Positions 35,858 to 45,982 of a stretch of DNA of 64,000 bases are shown in pieces. Position 1 is the first letter of the stretch; the number at the start of each line of letters is the position of its first letter. The translations under genes were made by a program, and so were the position numbers. The notes under the pieces were generated by a model, which was not told where the DNA came from, did not search any database, and saw only the letters and a list, made by a program, of their open reading frames with translations. The DNA is from Paraburkholderia fungorum (lineage in GTDB: Bacteria; Pseudomonadota; Gammaproteobacteria; Burkholderiales; Burkholderiaceae), in NCBI RefSeq assembly GCF_902833645.1, contig NZ_CADFGE010000014.1, forward strand, positions 186,001 through 250,000. Direction: 5' to 3'.

Positions 35858-35969
35858 CGCACATGACGCAAACTGGCCCGGCGCGGCTGAGCGTCTGGCC
35901 AGGCGCGCCCGTCAGGCAGCGTCTCGGTAAGTGTTTCGTCTGCTTTACAGAATTATAAGGAATGCGAAT

Positions 35970-37541
35970 ATGTTGATTAAGGGAGCTGAAAGCGCTGCGT
36001 CGGCGAATCCGGACAGCGCCCATGCCGGGGCTGCCGGTGCGCATTGCTTGCGCATCGTCCCGGTGATTCTTGCCGGGGGCTCGGGCACGCGGCTGTGGCC
36101 GGTGTCGCGCGAAAACTTTCCGAAGCAACTGATCGACGTGGTCGGCTCCGACTCGCTGCTGCAGGCGACCGCACGTCGTATGAACGGCTTTCCCGCCGGC
36201 TGGAAGGTCGACGCGTCGCCGATCGTCGTGTGCGGTGAAGAACATCGCTTTGTGATCGCCGAACAGCTCCTTGAAAACGGCATGGCAGCGCGTCTGATCG
36301 TCGAGCCCGCGCGGCGCGATACGGCGCCGGCGTTGACGCTCGCGGCCTCGCTCGCATGCGCGGACGGCGACGACGCGATTCTGATTGTCATGCCGGCCGA
36401 CCATTCGATCGCGGACGTGCCCGCGCTGCAAGGCGCGCTGGAATGTGCGGCGCGTTACGCGGAACGGGGCTCGATCGCCACGCTGGGCGTACCGCCCACG
36501 CGTCCCGATACGGGTTTTGGTTATATCCGCATTGGCGCGCAATTGTCTGACGGTGGCTATGCGATCGACGGCTTCGTCGAAAAGCCGGCTGAGGAAATCG
36601 CCGCGCAATACGTTGCTGCGGGCACGTACTGGTGGAACGCCGGGATCTTTGTGGTGCGGGCAAGTGTGTGGCTCGACACGCTGAAGCGCCTGCAGCCCGA
36701 CATGCATGCGGCCTGCGAGCGGGCCTTCGTGAACGGCCGTACAGAAGGCGCGCATTTCCGTCCGCTGACGGACGCGTTCCTGAGTTCGCCCGCCGACTCG
36801 ATCGACTACGCGGTGATGGAACGTCTCACTGACGTAGGTATCGCGGAGGAGGCCGACGCTTCCCACCGCACGGACATGCAAGCTCCCGCTGCGAATCTTG
36901 CCGGCGTGGTGGTGCGTCTCGATGCGGGCTGGTCCGATCTCGGTTCATGGGACGCCGTCTGGGCCGCCATGGAGAAGGACGCCAACGGCAATGCCGGGCG
37001 TGGCCGCGTGACGTTCGAAGGCGCGGTGTCGAGCTATGCGCATTCCGAGGGCCGGCTGGTTGCGTGCGTCGGCACGACCAATGTGGTGGTGGTCGAAACG
37101 GCCGACGCGGTGCTGGTGGTCGACCGTTCGCACGTGCAGGACGTCAAGGGTCTGGTGTCGCGCATCAAGGCGCAGCACGCCCCCGAGGCCGATGTGCACC
37201 GCAAGGTGCGGCGCCCCTGGGGTTTCTACGATTCCATCGACCACGGCGAACGCTTCCAGGTGAAGCGCATCGTCGTCACGCCGGGCGCGAAGCTTTCGCT
37301 GCAACTGCATCACCACCGCGCCGAACACTGGGTCGTGGTGCGCGGTACGGCGCTCGTCACGCGCGGCGAAGAGCAGTTCCTGCTGAGCGAAAACGAGTCG
37401 ACCTACATTCCGATCGGCACCCGTCACCGGCTCGAAAACCCCGGCAAGGTACCGCTCGAAATTATTGAAATCCAGTCAGGCACCTATCTCGGTGAAGACG
37501 ACATTGTGAGGTTCAACGACACCTACGGCCGCTGCTCGTAA
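35970..37541 (+). CDS. manC: Bifunctional mannose-6-P isomerase / mannose-1-P guanylyltransferase
   Basis: 523 residues from ATG 35970 (AAGGAA box); 13 extra upstream codons lack a site. The N-terminal nucleotidyltransferase has ILAGGSGTRLWPVSRENFPK at about 33-52 and a VEKP-type segment (GFVEKPAEE). The C-terminal cupin PMI domain has KLSLQLHHHRAEHWVVVRGT near 443 with its metal histidines. It makes GDP-mannose from fructose-6-P via mannose-1-P, assuming a phosphomannomutase elsewhere. First enzyme of the EPS core, homologous to ManC/BceA/AlgA. It feeds gmd and fcl 5 kb downstream and any mannosyltransferases. Confidence 0.96.
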   Translation: MLIKGAESAASANPDSAHAGAAGAHCLRIVPVILAGGSGTRLWPVSRENFPKQLIDVVGSDSLLQATARRMNGFPAGWKVDASPIVVCGEEHRFVIAEQLLENGMAARLIVEPARRDTAPALTLAASLACADGDDAILIVMPADHSIADVPALQGALECAARYAERGSIATLGVPPTRPDTGFGYIRIGAQLSDGGYAIDGFVEKPAEEIAAQYVAAGTYWWNAGIFVVRASVWLDTLKRLQPDMHAACERAFVNGRTEGAHFRPLTDAFLSSPADSIDYAVMERLTDVGIAEEADASHRTDMQAPAANLAGVVVRLDAGWSDLGSWDAVWAAMEKDANGNAGRGRVTFEGAVSSYAHSEGRLVACVGTTNVVVVETADAVLVVDRSHVQDVKGLVSRIKAQHAPEADVHRKVRRPWGFYDSIDHGERFQVKRIVVTPGAKLSLQLHHHRAEHWVVVRGTALVTRGEEQFLLSENESTYIPIGTRHRLENPGKVPLEIIEIQSGTYLGEDDIVRFNDTYGRCS

Positions 37542-37604
37542 CAGCGCGCCACGGATTATCTGCGGAAAAGAACGAACGGCCAGAGCCAGAACGAGGTAAG
37601 CAAA

Positions 37605-38990
37605 ATGCGCAAGTTTCAGGATTTGCTCGCGCGAGTGTTCGATGTGGGATTAGTAATCGCGGGGGCGGCGGTGGCGTCGCGGATCCGCTTCGAGTACCTC
37701 AACCAATCGGGGTTTTACTGGGCGCTCGTGATGTTCTCTGCTGCCTTCGCGCTGGCCATTTTTCCGGCTTTCGGCGTCTATGAATCGTGGCGCGGCCGCT
37801 CCAAGCTCTCATTGGCCGGGCAGGCGTCGCTCGCATGGCTGATGGTGCAAGGCAGTGCGCTTGTGCTGATGTACTCGCTGCACCGTACCGACTTCGTCTC
37901 GCGTCTGTGGTTCTCTTACTGGACGGCGGTGACGGGTGGCCTGCTGATCTCCTCGCGGCTGATCGCGCACGCGGTGCTGGCGCGTGCGCGCGGCGCCGGT
38001 CTGAATCTGCATCAGGTCGCGATTGTCGGAAGCGGCTCGCAGTGCGACGCGATCATCCGCCGGATCGAGTCGGCGCCGACCACCGGGTTTCGCGCGGCAG
38101 CCGTCTATAACACGCGTCCTGACGTGTCGTCCGTTACCAGTGCACGCGTGCCGGTCTTCGACACCGTGGATGCGCTCGCCGGCTATATCCGCACCAACGA
38201 CGTGCACGAACTCTGGCTGATGCTCTCGCTCGCCGAGGAGCCGCTGATCTGTTCGCTGATTGGCGAATTCCGCGACGATCTGGTGAATATCCGCTTCATG
38301 CCGGACGTGCGCAGCCTCGCGCTCTTCGAAGGCAGCGGCGTGATCGATCTGCTCGGCGTGCCGGCGATCAACCTGGTCGCCTCGCCGCTGTCCGCGAGTT
38401 CGATGCTGAAGAAGGAAATCTTCGACCGCCTGTTCGCCGCGACGGCGCTGATTGGACTCGCACCGATCATGCTCGCCATTGCGATCGCGGTGAAGCTCTC
38501 GTCGCGCGGCCCGGTTTTCTTCAGGCAGAAGCGTAAAGGTGCGGACGGCCGCGTCTTCACGATCTACAAATTCCGCTCGATGCGACTGCATACCGAGGAG
38601 AAAGGCACGCTTAGTCAGGCCACGCGCAACGACGCGCGCGTCACGAAAGTCGGCGCATTTCTGCGCCGCACGAGCCTCGACGAACTGCCGCAATTTTTCA
38701 ACGTTTTGCGTGGCGACATGTCGGTGGTTGGACCGCGTCCCCACGCACTCGAGCACGACGACCTCTATCAGAAAGTGGTCGCGGGCTATATCAATCGCTA
38801 TCGGATCAAGCCGGGCATTACGGGTTGGGCGCAGATCAACGGCTTTCGTGGCGAAACCGACCGCATCGAGAAGATGGAGCGTCGCGTCGAACATGACCTG
38901 TATTACCTGGGGCATTGGTCGTTCGCGCTCGATATGCGGATTATCGGCGCGACGATTGTCGCCGGACTGGTGCATCGAAACGCTTACTAA
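37605..38990 (+). CDS. Undecaprenyl-phosphate sugar phosphotransferase (priming enzyme, WcaJ/BceB-like)
   Basis: 461 residues of the polyisoprenyl-phosphate hexose-1-phosphate transferase family. Four N-terminal membrane helices are followed by a CoA/nucleotide-binding-like domain (HQVAIVGSGSQCDAIIRRI) and a fifth hydrophobic helix near 275-293. The cytoplasmic catalytic domain carries FFRQKRKGADGRVFTIYKFR, SLDELPQFFNVLRGDMSVVG and the closing KPGITGWAQ. It transfers glucose- or galactose-1-P from UDP-sugar to undecaprenyl phosphate, starting the repeat unit. GAGGTAA box before ATG 37605. It follows manC by 63 bases. Confidence 0.95.
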   Translation: MRKFQDLLARVFDVGLVIAGAAVASRIRFEYLNQSGFYWALVMFSAAFALAIFPAFGVYESWRGRSKLSLAGQASLAWLMVQGSALVLMYSLHRTDFVSRLWFSYWTAVTGGLLISSRLIAHAVLARARGAGLNLHQVAIVGSGSQCDAIIRRIESAPTTGFRAAAVYNTRPDVSSVTSARVPVFDTVDALAGYIRTNDVHELWLMLSLAEEPLICSLIGEFRDDLVNIRFMPDVRSLALFEGSGVIDLLGVPAINLVASPLSASSMLKKEIFDRLFAATALIGLAPIMLAIAIAVKLSSRGPVFFRQKRKGADGRVFTIYKFRSMRLHTEEKGTLSQATRNDARVTKVGAFLRRTSLDELPQFFNVLRGDMSVVGPRPHALEHDDLYQKVVAGYINRYRIKPGITGWAQINGFRGETDRIEKMERRVEHDLYYLGHWSFALDMRIIGATIVAGLVHRNAY

Positions 38991-39057
38991 GTAGTTAACA
39001 AGCACGCTGGGCGCTGCCTCCCCCGAGGACAAGGCCCTGGCGCAAGGAGGAAACACC

Positions 39058-40200
39058 ATGAGCTCGCTTGGTATACGCACGGGAAGTCTCGTGATTTTCA
39101 CAGCTGTGACAGCACTGCTTTCCGGATGCGGGTCCGTCCCGGGGCAACGGATGATCACGCCAGCCGCAATTCAGGACACGGGTGGGGATTACAGCACGGA
39201 ACCGTCGCAGCAACAGCAGATTCCGATTACCGATATCAACCTCGCGCTGCTGCGCCAGATGCGTACGGCGCAGACGTCGGCCGCATTGCCGCCGCAGACG
39301 CTCGGCCTGTTCGGCAAACCGACGGCATACAAGGTCGGCCCGGGCGACGTGCTGCAAATCGTCGTGTGGGACCACCCGGAACTGGCCGCCGCGCTTGGCC
39401 AGCCGGCGCAGAACACGAAACCGACGGATGCCGCTCCCGGTTTTCTGATCGACGAAAACGGCGATATCCAGTTCCCGTATGCAGGCAATCTGCATGTGGC
39501 CGGCAAGGACGTCGCATCGATCCAGAAAGAACTGCACAAGCGCCTGAGCAACGTGTATCAGAAGCCGGAAGTGACGGTGCGGGTCGCCTCGTTCCGTAAC
39601 GCCCAGGTGTATGTGGACGGCGAAGTGCGCACGCCGGGCGCCCAGTCGCTCAACGACATTCCGATGTCGCTGACGAGCGTAATCAATCAGGGCGGCGGCT
39701 TCAGCGCCAACGCGGACCGCAGCCGGGTGGAACTGATCCGCAACGGCGTGACGTATCCGCTCAACGTGGATGACCTGATCAAGCGCGGCCGCAATCCGTC
39801 GGACATCTACCTTCAGGCAGGCGACATCGTGCGAGTGGCTTCGCGCGAAGACAGCGGTGTCTACGTGATGGGCGAAGTCAACAAACCGGCAACCATCCAG
39901 CCGATGCGCAACGGCTCCCTGACGCTTGCACAGGCCATTTCCGATAGCGGCAGTTTCGATTCGAACACGTCGGCGCCAAGACAGCTGTTCGTGATCCGCA
40001 ATTCGACCAGCGAGGCGCCGCAGGTCTATCACCTCGACGCGACTTCGCCGGTGTCCATGGTGCTCGCCAATCAGTTCGAGCTGCAGCCGAAGGACGTGGT
40101 GTATGTCGGCCAGGGCGGACTGGTCCGCTTCAACCGTGTGTTGAACCTGCTGCTGCCGGCGATCAATGCGGCTGTAACGGGGGCAGTTCTTGCGAAATAA
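39058..40200 (+). CDS. wza: Wza-type outer-membrane polysaccharide export lipoprotein
   Basis: 380 residues with an AAGGAGG box. Lipobox LLSGC (Cys24) predicts an outer-membrane lipoprotein. YKVGPGDVLQIVVWDHPEL near 98 opens the polysaccharide export (PES) domain, and two SLBB domains follow (AQVYVDGEVRTPGAQSL near 182; GVYVMGEVNKPATIQP near 266). The C-terminal amphipathic helix that forms the pore in Wza would be the last 30 residues (RFNRVLNLLLPAINAAV). It works with the tyrosine kinase downstream to move polymer across the outer membrane. Equivalent to BceE. Confidence 0.95.
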   Translation: MSSLGIRTGSLVIFTAVTALLSGCGSVPGQRMITPAAIQDTGGDYSTEPSQQQQIPITDINLALLRQMRTAQTSAALPPQTLGLFGKPTAYKVGPGDVLQIVVWDHPELAAALGQPAQNTKPTDAAPGFLIDENGDIQFPYAGNLHVAGKDVASIQKELHKRLSNVYQKPEVTVRVASFRNAQVYVDGEVRTPGAQSLNDIPMSLTSVINQGGGFSANADRSRVELIRNGVTYPLNVDDLIKRGRNPSDIYLQAGDIVRVASREDSGVYVMGEVNKPATIQPMRNGSLTLAQAISDSGSFDSNTSAPRQLFVIRNSTSEAPQVYHLDATSPVSMVLANQFELQPKDVVYVGQGGLVRFNRVLNLLLPAINAAVTGAVLAK

Positions 40201-40250
40201 CAACCGTGCAACGTGACCTTGAACCGCCGCGTTCTGTTGGGTGACCAAAA

Positions 40251-42485
40251 ATGGCAATCAACTTCGAAAATCGCTACATCGACGTGTCCGGACCGGACGA
40301 GCTGCATCTGTCGGACTATCTGCGCACGATCGTGAGGGGCTGGCGCACGATCCTCGTGGCGACGTTGGTCGCGCTCGCGCTGGGGTGCGCGTACGCGTTT
40401 CTTGCTCCGCCTACGTATCGCGCGGATGTGCTGTTCCACGTCGAGGACAAGACGGCCAATGCCAACGCGAACGGCAAGGATTCCTTGCCGCCGCTGACCG
40501 GCATGTTCGACACCAAGCCCTCCACGGCGGCGGAGATCGAGCTGCTGAAGTCGCGGCTCGTCACCGAGGAAACGGTCAAGAAACTGCACCTCGACATTTC
40601 GGCCGCGCCGCGCACCCTGCCGTTCATCGGCGGGATGATCGCGGGTCTGGTGAACGGGCAATGGGGTTTCAAGCTACCGTCGTTCATCAACCTGTCGGGT
40701 TACGCATGGGGTAACGAAAGCATTGCCGTGTCGCAGTTCGACACGACAAGCGAACTCTACGATACGACCTTCACGCTGATCGCCGGCGAGGGCGGTTCGT
40801 ACGTGCTGCGCGACAAGAACGGTATCGCGATTCTCTCCGGCCATGTTGGCGAGACCGTGCAAACCGATACCGCCGACGGTCCGATCACGCTGCACGTCGA
40901 CAAGCTGGTCGGCGCGCCCGGCTCGCGTTTCGAGTTGCAGCGCTTCTCGACGCTGGGGACGGTGGACCGCTTGCAGAAGGCGCTGGTGATCCAGGAGACC
41001 ACGCTGCAGTCCGGCGTGATCCGCACGAGCCTCGAAGGCGGCGACCCCGTGTTGACCGCGGCGATCGTCAACAGCATGGCGCGCGAATTCGTGCGTCAGG
41101 ATGTGGAGAGCCGTTCGACCGAAGCGGAGCACATGCTGGCCTTCCTCGATCAGCAACTGCCGGGTTTGCGCAAGGAACTCGACGACGCCGAGCAACGCTA
41201 CAACAAGTTCCGCAACCAGCACGGCACGGTCGATCTCGGCGAGGAAAGCCGCTTGCTGCTGCAACAGGTGGTCGACAACAAGACCAAGCTGCTCGATCTG
41301 CAGCAGCAACGCGCGGAGATGTCACAGCGCTTCACGGCGAATCACCCGGCGGTGGCGGCGCTCGACGCACAGATCGCCGCATTGCAGAACGCGGCGGCCA
41401 GCATGAACCGCAGCGTGGCCGTGATGCCGGACACCGAGCAGACCGCGTTGCGCCTGCTGCGCGACGTGCACGTCGACACGGAGCTTTATACCAATCTGCT
41501 GAACAGCGCGCAGCAACTGCGGGTGGCGAAAGCGGGCCAGGTGGGCAACGTGCGCGTAGTGGACTTCGCCGAAACGCCTGACGAACCGGTGCGTCCGAAG
41601 CGCGTGCTGGCAATCCTGATCTCGCTCGGCGGCGGCTTGCTGATCGGCATCATGCTGACCTTCTTCAAGCGCGCGATGTACGGCGGCGTGGAGCGCCCGG
41701 ATGAACTCGAAGCGGTGCTCGGCGTGCCGGTGTTCGCGATCGTGCCGCGCAGTCAGACCCAGTTGCGCCTGCAGGAAAACGTCATGCTGCGCCGTCGCGG
41801 GCTTCATGTGCTTGCGCAGCAGGCGCCGGAAGACATCGCGGTGGAAGGGGTGCGCAACCTGCGGACCTCGCTGCAGTTGTCGCTCGACCACGCGGAGAAC
41901 AACGTCGTGATGATCACGGGTTCGCGGCCCGACGCCGGCAAGTCGTTCCTGTCGGTGAATCTGGCGGCGCTGGTAGCGTCGGCAAACAAGCGCGTGCTGA
42001 TTATCGACGGCGACATGCGGCGCGGCGACGTCCATTCGCATTTCGGCATCGGCCATCAGCCCGGGCTCTCTGATGTGTTGAGCGGCGGCGATCTCGGCGC
42101 GATGATCCAGCGCGATGTGCTGCCCGGACTCGACGTGCTCGCCAAGGGCACGCTGCCCTCGCATCCGTCCGAATTGCTGATGAGCAAACGCTTCGAAACG
42201 ATGCTCGAGGAATTGAAATCGCACTACGACATCGTCATTGTCGACACGCCGCCGGTGCTGGCCGTGACGGACTCGACTTTGATCGGCAAGTACGCCGGTA
42301 CGACGCTGCTGGTGGTGCGACACGGCCGCCATCCGCTGAATGAAATTGCCGAAACGGCCAAACGGCTGTTCAACGGCGGCGTGTCGCTCAAAGGCGTATT
42401 GCTCACCGACGTGCCTCAGGAAGGGGCCTTCCTGGGTTCCGGCTATCAGGGCGGCTATTACGGCTACGACAGCATCGCCGGTTGA
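40251..42485 (+). CDS. wzc: Wzc-type polysaccharide co-polymerase and tyrosine autokinase (BY-kinase)
   Basis: 744 residues. The Wzz domain has membrane helices near 30-55 and near 455-475 and a coiled periplasmic stretch (about 280-370). The cytoplasmic BY-kinase carries Walker A SRPDAGKSF (about 556), Walker A' IIDGDMRRGD (about 583) and Walker B IVIVDTPPVL (about 661). The tail is Tyr-rich (YQGGYYGYDS), the autophosphorylation cluster. It controls chain length and export by cycles of phosphorylation. The matching low-molecular-weight phosphatase (Wzb/BceD) is not beside it or anywhere in the window, so dephosphorylation must be supplied from elsewhere. Confidence 0.96.
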   Translation: MAINFENRYIDVSGPDELHLSDYLRTIVRGWRTILVATLVALALGCAYAFLAPPTYRADVLFHVEDKTANANANGKDSLPPLTGMFDTKPSTAAEIELLKSRLVTEETVKKLHLDISAAPRTLPFIGGMIAGLVNGQWGFKLPSFINLSGYAWGNESIAVSQFDTTSELYDTTFTLIAGEGGSYVLRDKNGIAILSGHVGETVQTDTADGPITLHVDKLVGAPGSRFELQRFSTLGTVDRLQKALVIQETTLQSGVIRTSLEGGDPVLTAAIVNSMAREFVRQDVESRSTEAEHMLAFLDQQLPGLRKELDDAEQRYNKFRNQHGTVDLGEESRLLLQQVVDNKTKLLDLQQQRAEMSQRFTANHPAVAALDAQIAALQNAAASMNRSVAVMPDTEQTALRLLRDVHVDTELYTNLLNSAQQLRVAKAGQVGNVRVVDFAETPDEPVRPKRVLAILISLGGGLLIGIMLTFFKRAMYGGVERPDELEAVLGVPVFAIVPRSQTQLRLQENVMLRRRGLHVLAQQAPEDIAVEGVRNLRTSLQLSLDHAENNVVMITGSRPDAGKSFLSVNLAALVASANKRVLIIDGDMRRGDVHSHFGIGHQPGLSDVLSGGDLGAMIQRDVLPGLDVLAKGTLPSHPSELLMSKRFETMLEELKSHYDIVIVDTPPVLAVTDSTLIGKYAGTTLLVVRHGRHPLNEIAETAKRLFNGGVSLKGVLLTDVPQEGAFLGSGYQGGYYGYDSIAG

Positions 42486-42583
42486 CGGCGGCAGGTCTAT
42501 GCAGCAGCGGCTCGCTCACGGAGCCGCTTACTTGATCGTGCCGCGAAACCGGCATCGCAAAGTTCAACGAGGGAGAGAGTTCC

Positions 42584-43702
42584 ATGAAACGCAAGGTCGC
42601 GCTGATCACCGGCATCACGGGACAGGACGGGTCGTATCTTGCCGAGCTTCTGCTCAGCAAGAATTACGACGTGCATGGCATCAAACGCAGGACATCGCTG
42701 TTCAATACAGACCGGATCGACCATCTCTATCGCGACCCGCACGACCCCGAGCAGCGGCTCTTTCTGCATCACGCCGACCTGACCGACTCGACCAGCATCC
42801 TGCGCGTGATTCAGCGCGTGGAGCCCGATGAGATCTACAACCTCGCAGCGCAGAGCCACGTGGCGGTCTCGTTCGAGGAGCCGGAATATACGGCCAACGC
42901 TGACGGCCTCGGTGCGCTGCGGATTCTCGAAGCGATCCGGATTCTCGATCTGCAACACAAGACGCGCTTTTACCAGGCTTCCACCTCGGAACTGTACGGC
43001 CTCGTGCAGCAGGTGCCGCAGTCCGAGACCACGCCGTTCTATCCGCGCAGCCCGTATGCGGTCGCCAAGCTGTTCGCGTACTGGACCACGGTCAATTATC
43101 GCGAGGCGTATGGACTCTATGCCTGCAATGGGATTCTGTTCAATCACGAATCGCCGGTGCGCGGCGAAACCTTCGTGACGCGCAAGATCACGCGCGCCGT
43201 GGCGCGCATCGCGGTCGGCATGCAGAAGACCTTGTATCTCGGCAATCTGTCGGCGTTGCGCGACTGGGGCCATGCGCGCGACTACGTGGAGATGCAATGG
43301 CGCATGCTGCAACAGGAGCAGCCTGAGGACTACGTCATCGCCACCGGCGTGCAGTACAGCGTGCGTGAATTCGTTCAGCACGCCGCCGCCGAACTGGGTG
43401 TCACGGTGCGTTTTGAAGGTACCGGTGTGGATGAAGTCGGCATTGTCGAGAAGGTGGAAGGGCGCGAGATCAAGATGTCGCCCGGCGATGTGATCGTACG
43501 TGTCGATCCGCGCTACTTCCGTCCCGCCGAAGTCGAGACGTTGCTGGGCGATCCGTCGAAAGCCCATGCGAAGCTCGGCTGGCAGCCGACCACGCCGTTC
43601 AGCGCGCTCGTGAAGGAGATGGTGCGCTCGGATTATCAGATCGCAAGACGTGACGCGCTTGTCACGCTGGCCGGTTTCACGGCACTGGAACATCACGAGT
43701 AA
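42584..43702 (+). CDS. gmd: GDP-mannose 4,6-dehydratase
   Basis: 372 residues with a GAGGGAGAG box. Extended SDR: GITGQDGSYLAE (10-21) binds NADP, STSELYG supplies the Ser/Glu acid-base residues, and YAVAK holds catalytic Tyr158 and Lys162. SPVRGETFVTRKITRAV and DWGHARDYVEMQW are GMD signatures. It converts GDP-mannose to GDP-4-keto-6-deoxymannose, the substrate of fcl five bases downstream. It depends on manC for its substrate. Confidence 0.96.
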   Translation: MKRKVALITGITGQDGSYLAELLLSKNYDVHGIKRRTSLFNTDRIDHLYRDPHDPEQRLFLHHADLTDSTSILRVIQRVEPDEIYNLAAQSHVAVSFEEPEYTANADGLGALRILEAIRILDLQHKTRFYQASTSELYGLVQQVPQSETTPFYPRSPYAVAKLFAYWTTVNYREAYGLYACNGILFNHESPVRGETFVTRKITRAVARIAVGMQKTLYLGNLSALRDWGHARDYVEMQWRMLQQEQPEDYVIATGVQYSVREFVQHAAAELGVTVRFEGTGVDEVGIVEKVEGREIKMSPGDVIVRVDPRYFRPAEVETLLGDPSKAHAKLGWQPTTPFSALVKEMVRSDYQIARRDALVTLAGFTALEHHE

Positions 43703-43707
43703 CGGCG

Positions 43708-44667
43708 ATGAACAAACAAGCACGCATTTTCGTCGCGGGCCACCGTGGCATGGTTGGCTCGGCGCTGGTCCGGCGGCTGAATGCCGAGGGCTACCACAAC
43801 GTCGTCACGCGTTCGAGGGCGGAACTCGATCTCAAGGATCAGGCCGCCGTGAACGCCTTTTTCCAGCAGGAAAAGATCGACGTGGTGCTGCTCGCGGCCG
43901 CGCGGGTGGGCGGCATTCTTGCGAATGCGTCGCAACCGGGTGAGTTCATCTACGACAACCTGGTGATCGAAACCAACGTGATTCATGCCGCGTATCGCGC
44001 GAAGGTGGAGCGGCTGGTGTTTTTCGGCTCGTCGTGCATTTACCCGAAGCAAAGTCCGCAGCCGATCCGCGAAGAGTATCTGCTCAGCTCGCCGCTCGAG
44101 CCGACCAACGACGCCTACGCGATTGCGAAAATCGCCGGTCTCAAGCTGTGCGAGGCGTACAACCGCGAATACGGCACGCAGTATGTCTCGCTGATGCCGA
44201 CCAATCTGTACGGCCCTAACGACAACTACGACCTGAACAGCAGCCATGTTTTGCCGGCGCTGCTGAGAAAGGCGCACGAAGCAAAAGTGAACGGCTCCGC
44301 GACCCTGACGGTCTGGGGCTCGGGCACGCCGCGCCGCGAGTTTCTCCACGTCGACGATCTCGCCGCGGCAACGCTCTTCGTTCTCGAGCACAACGTGACA
44401 GACGGCCTGTTCAACGTCGGGGTAGGTGAGGACCTGTCGATTCGCGAGCTGGCCGAATGCATCTGCAAGGTGGCGGGCTTCGAGGGCGAACTGGTGTTCG
44501 ACGCGTCCAAACCCGATGGCACGCCACGCAAGCTGCTCGACGTATCGCGGCTCGCGAACATGGGCTGGCACGCGAGCATTGGCCTCGAAGAGGGTATCGC
44601 GTCCACCTATCGGGAATTCGTGGCAACACACGCCGGCTCGACACCTGCCGCCGCCTTGCAGGCCTAG
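43708..44667 (+). CDS. fcl: GDP-L-fucose synthase (epimerase/reductase)
   Basis: 319 residues. AGHRGMVGSAL (10-20) is the NADP loop, SSCIYPKQSPQPI is the family signature, and YAIAK holds catalytic Tyr137 and Lys141. It performs 3,5-epimerisation and 4-reduction to GDP-L-fucose. The five-base spacing from gmd shows a single transcript. Together manC, gmd and fcl define fucose as a predicted EPS constituent, as in colanic acid; canonical cepacian loci make rhamnose instead. Confidence 0.96.
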   Translation: MNKQARIFVAGHRGMVGSALVRRLNAEGYHNVVTRSRAELDLKDQAAVNAFFQQEKIDVVLLAAARVGGILANASQPGEFIYDNLVIETNVIHAAYRAKVERLVFFGSSCIYPKQSPQPIREEYLLSSPLEPTNDAYAIAKIAGLKLCEAYNREYGTQYVSLMPTNLYGPNDNYDLNSSHVLPALLRKAHEAKVNGSATLTVWGSGTPRREFLHVDDLAAATLFVLEHNVTDGLFNVGVGEDLSIRELAECICKVAGFEGELVFDASKPDGTPRKLLDVSRLANMGWHASIGLEEGIASTYREFVATHAGSTPAAALQA

Positions 44668-44782
44668 GCGCGCACTGGGCGGGCGTCGAGCGCGGCTGGC
44701 GGAACTGGGGAAACGCATGGGGTGCTTCGCACGCATTGCGTGCAACGCACACTGGGACGATATTTCGAGGAGTGGCATAAAA

Positions 44783-45925
44783 ATGACAGCGTCAGTCACG
44801 ATCTTCCACAACGTCGTGTGGTCGCGCCATAAGGGTGTCGTGTTCTCTGCTTTGCATAACATTTCGGCATCCGGCGCGATTCGCTACTCGATGGTGCAGA
44901 TTGCGGATACCGAGCACGATCGTGTCGGTTTTTCGGATGTCGACTATTCATACCATCGCTATCCGATGCAGAAGCTGTTCGACGGTTGCTATGAGGATGT
45001 GCCGACGATGAAGATGATCGCGCGGCTCACCTGGGAAGTGTTGCGTGCCAAGTCGGATCTGATCGTTCTGCCGGGCTACCACCGTCCTGAGTACTGGGCG
45101 ATGCTGGCAGCGTGCATCGTAACGGGCAAGCGGCGCGCGGTGTTTTGCGATTCGACCGCGCGCGACCGGCCCAAGAAGTTGCTGACGTCGATTCCGAAGC
45201 GCGTGTTCTTTTCGCTATGCGACGGTTATTTCGGATTTGGCGAGCGTAGCCGCGAGTATCTGCTGTCGCTCGGCGCAAAGCGCGACAAGATTTTCGTGCC
45301 ATGTCAGGCCGCGGCATTGCCCGGCTCGTTCTCGCCGGAGCGCGCGCTGGTCGAGCGGATTGCGGCACGCGCCGGCAATCCTCCAATTTTTCTCTATGTC
45401 GGCCGTCTTTCTGAAGAGAAGGGCATCGGCACACTGATCGAGGCGTTCGCCGGTTTGCGGCGCCGTATTCCGGCAGCGAAGTTGCGCATTGTCGGCACGG
45501 GGCCGATGGCGGACGCGCTGCACGCGAAGGTGGCCGAGCTCGAGTTGGGCGATGCGGTGACCTTCGCCGGCAGCTTGCAGGATGAGCCGCTTACTCAGGA
45601 ATACTACGGTGCGACCTGCATGGTGTTGCCGAGCTATAGCGAGCCGTGGGGCCTCGTTGTCAACGAGGCGCTCGCGCATGGCTGTCCCGCGGTGGTCAGC
45701 GAAAGCTGCGGCTGCGTGCCGGAACTGGTGATCGACGGTGTGAGCGGTTATGCATTCACAGCGGGCGACGTCGCCGGACTGCAGCGCACCATGCTCAAGG
45801 CGATGGAGGCCTTCGCTGACGCCGGCGGTACGGCGCGCCGTTGTATGGATGTGATTCGTCGTTTCGATCCGCCCTCCGCAGCCGCCAACATCGCTCGTGG
45901 CTGCGCGCTGATGCTGAGCGACTGA
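44783..45925 (+). CDS. Family 4 glycosyltransferase
   Basis: 380 residues from ATG 44783 with a GAGGAG box ten bases upstream; the same frame runs back into fcl but is not coding there. GT-B donor lobe: FLYVGRLSEEKGIGTLIEAF near 210, VTFAGSLQDEPL, and PSYSEPWGLVVNEALAHGCP with the E-x7-E pair of retaining GT4 enzymes. The N-terminal acceptor lobe (SVTIFHNVVWSRHKG) resembles no subgroup I can name. Cytoplasmic, acting on the undecaprenyl-linked repeat; donor sugar unknown, GDP-sugars favoured by context. Confidence 0.9.
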   Translation: MTASVTIFHNVVWSRHKGVVFSALHNISASGAIRYSMVQIADTEHDRVGFSDVDYSYHRYPMQKLFDGCYEDVPTMKMIARLTWEVLRAKSDLIVLPGYHRPEYWAMLAACIVTGKRRAVFCDSTARDRPKKLLTSIPKRVFFSLCDGYFGFGERSREYLLSLGAKRDKIFVPCQAAALPGSFSPERALVERIAARAGNPPIFLYVGRLSEEKGIGTLIEAFAGLRRRIPAAKLRIVGTGPMADALHAKVAELELGDAVTFAGSLQDEPLTQEYYGATCMVLPSYSEPWGLVVNEALAHGCPAVVSESCGCVPELVIDGVSGYAFTAGDVAGLQRTMLKAMEAFADAGGTARRCMDVIRRFDPPSAAANIARGCALMLSD

Positions 45926-45982
45926 CGCGCGACGGGGCCCGCCGCGTATGAAAAAAAGCTCTAACACGTTCTGGCAGCCACA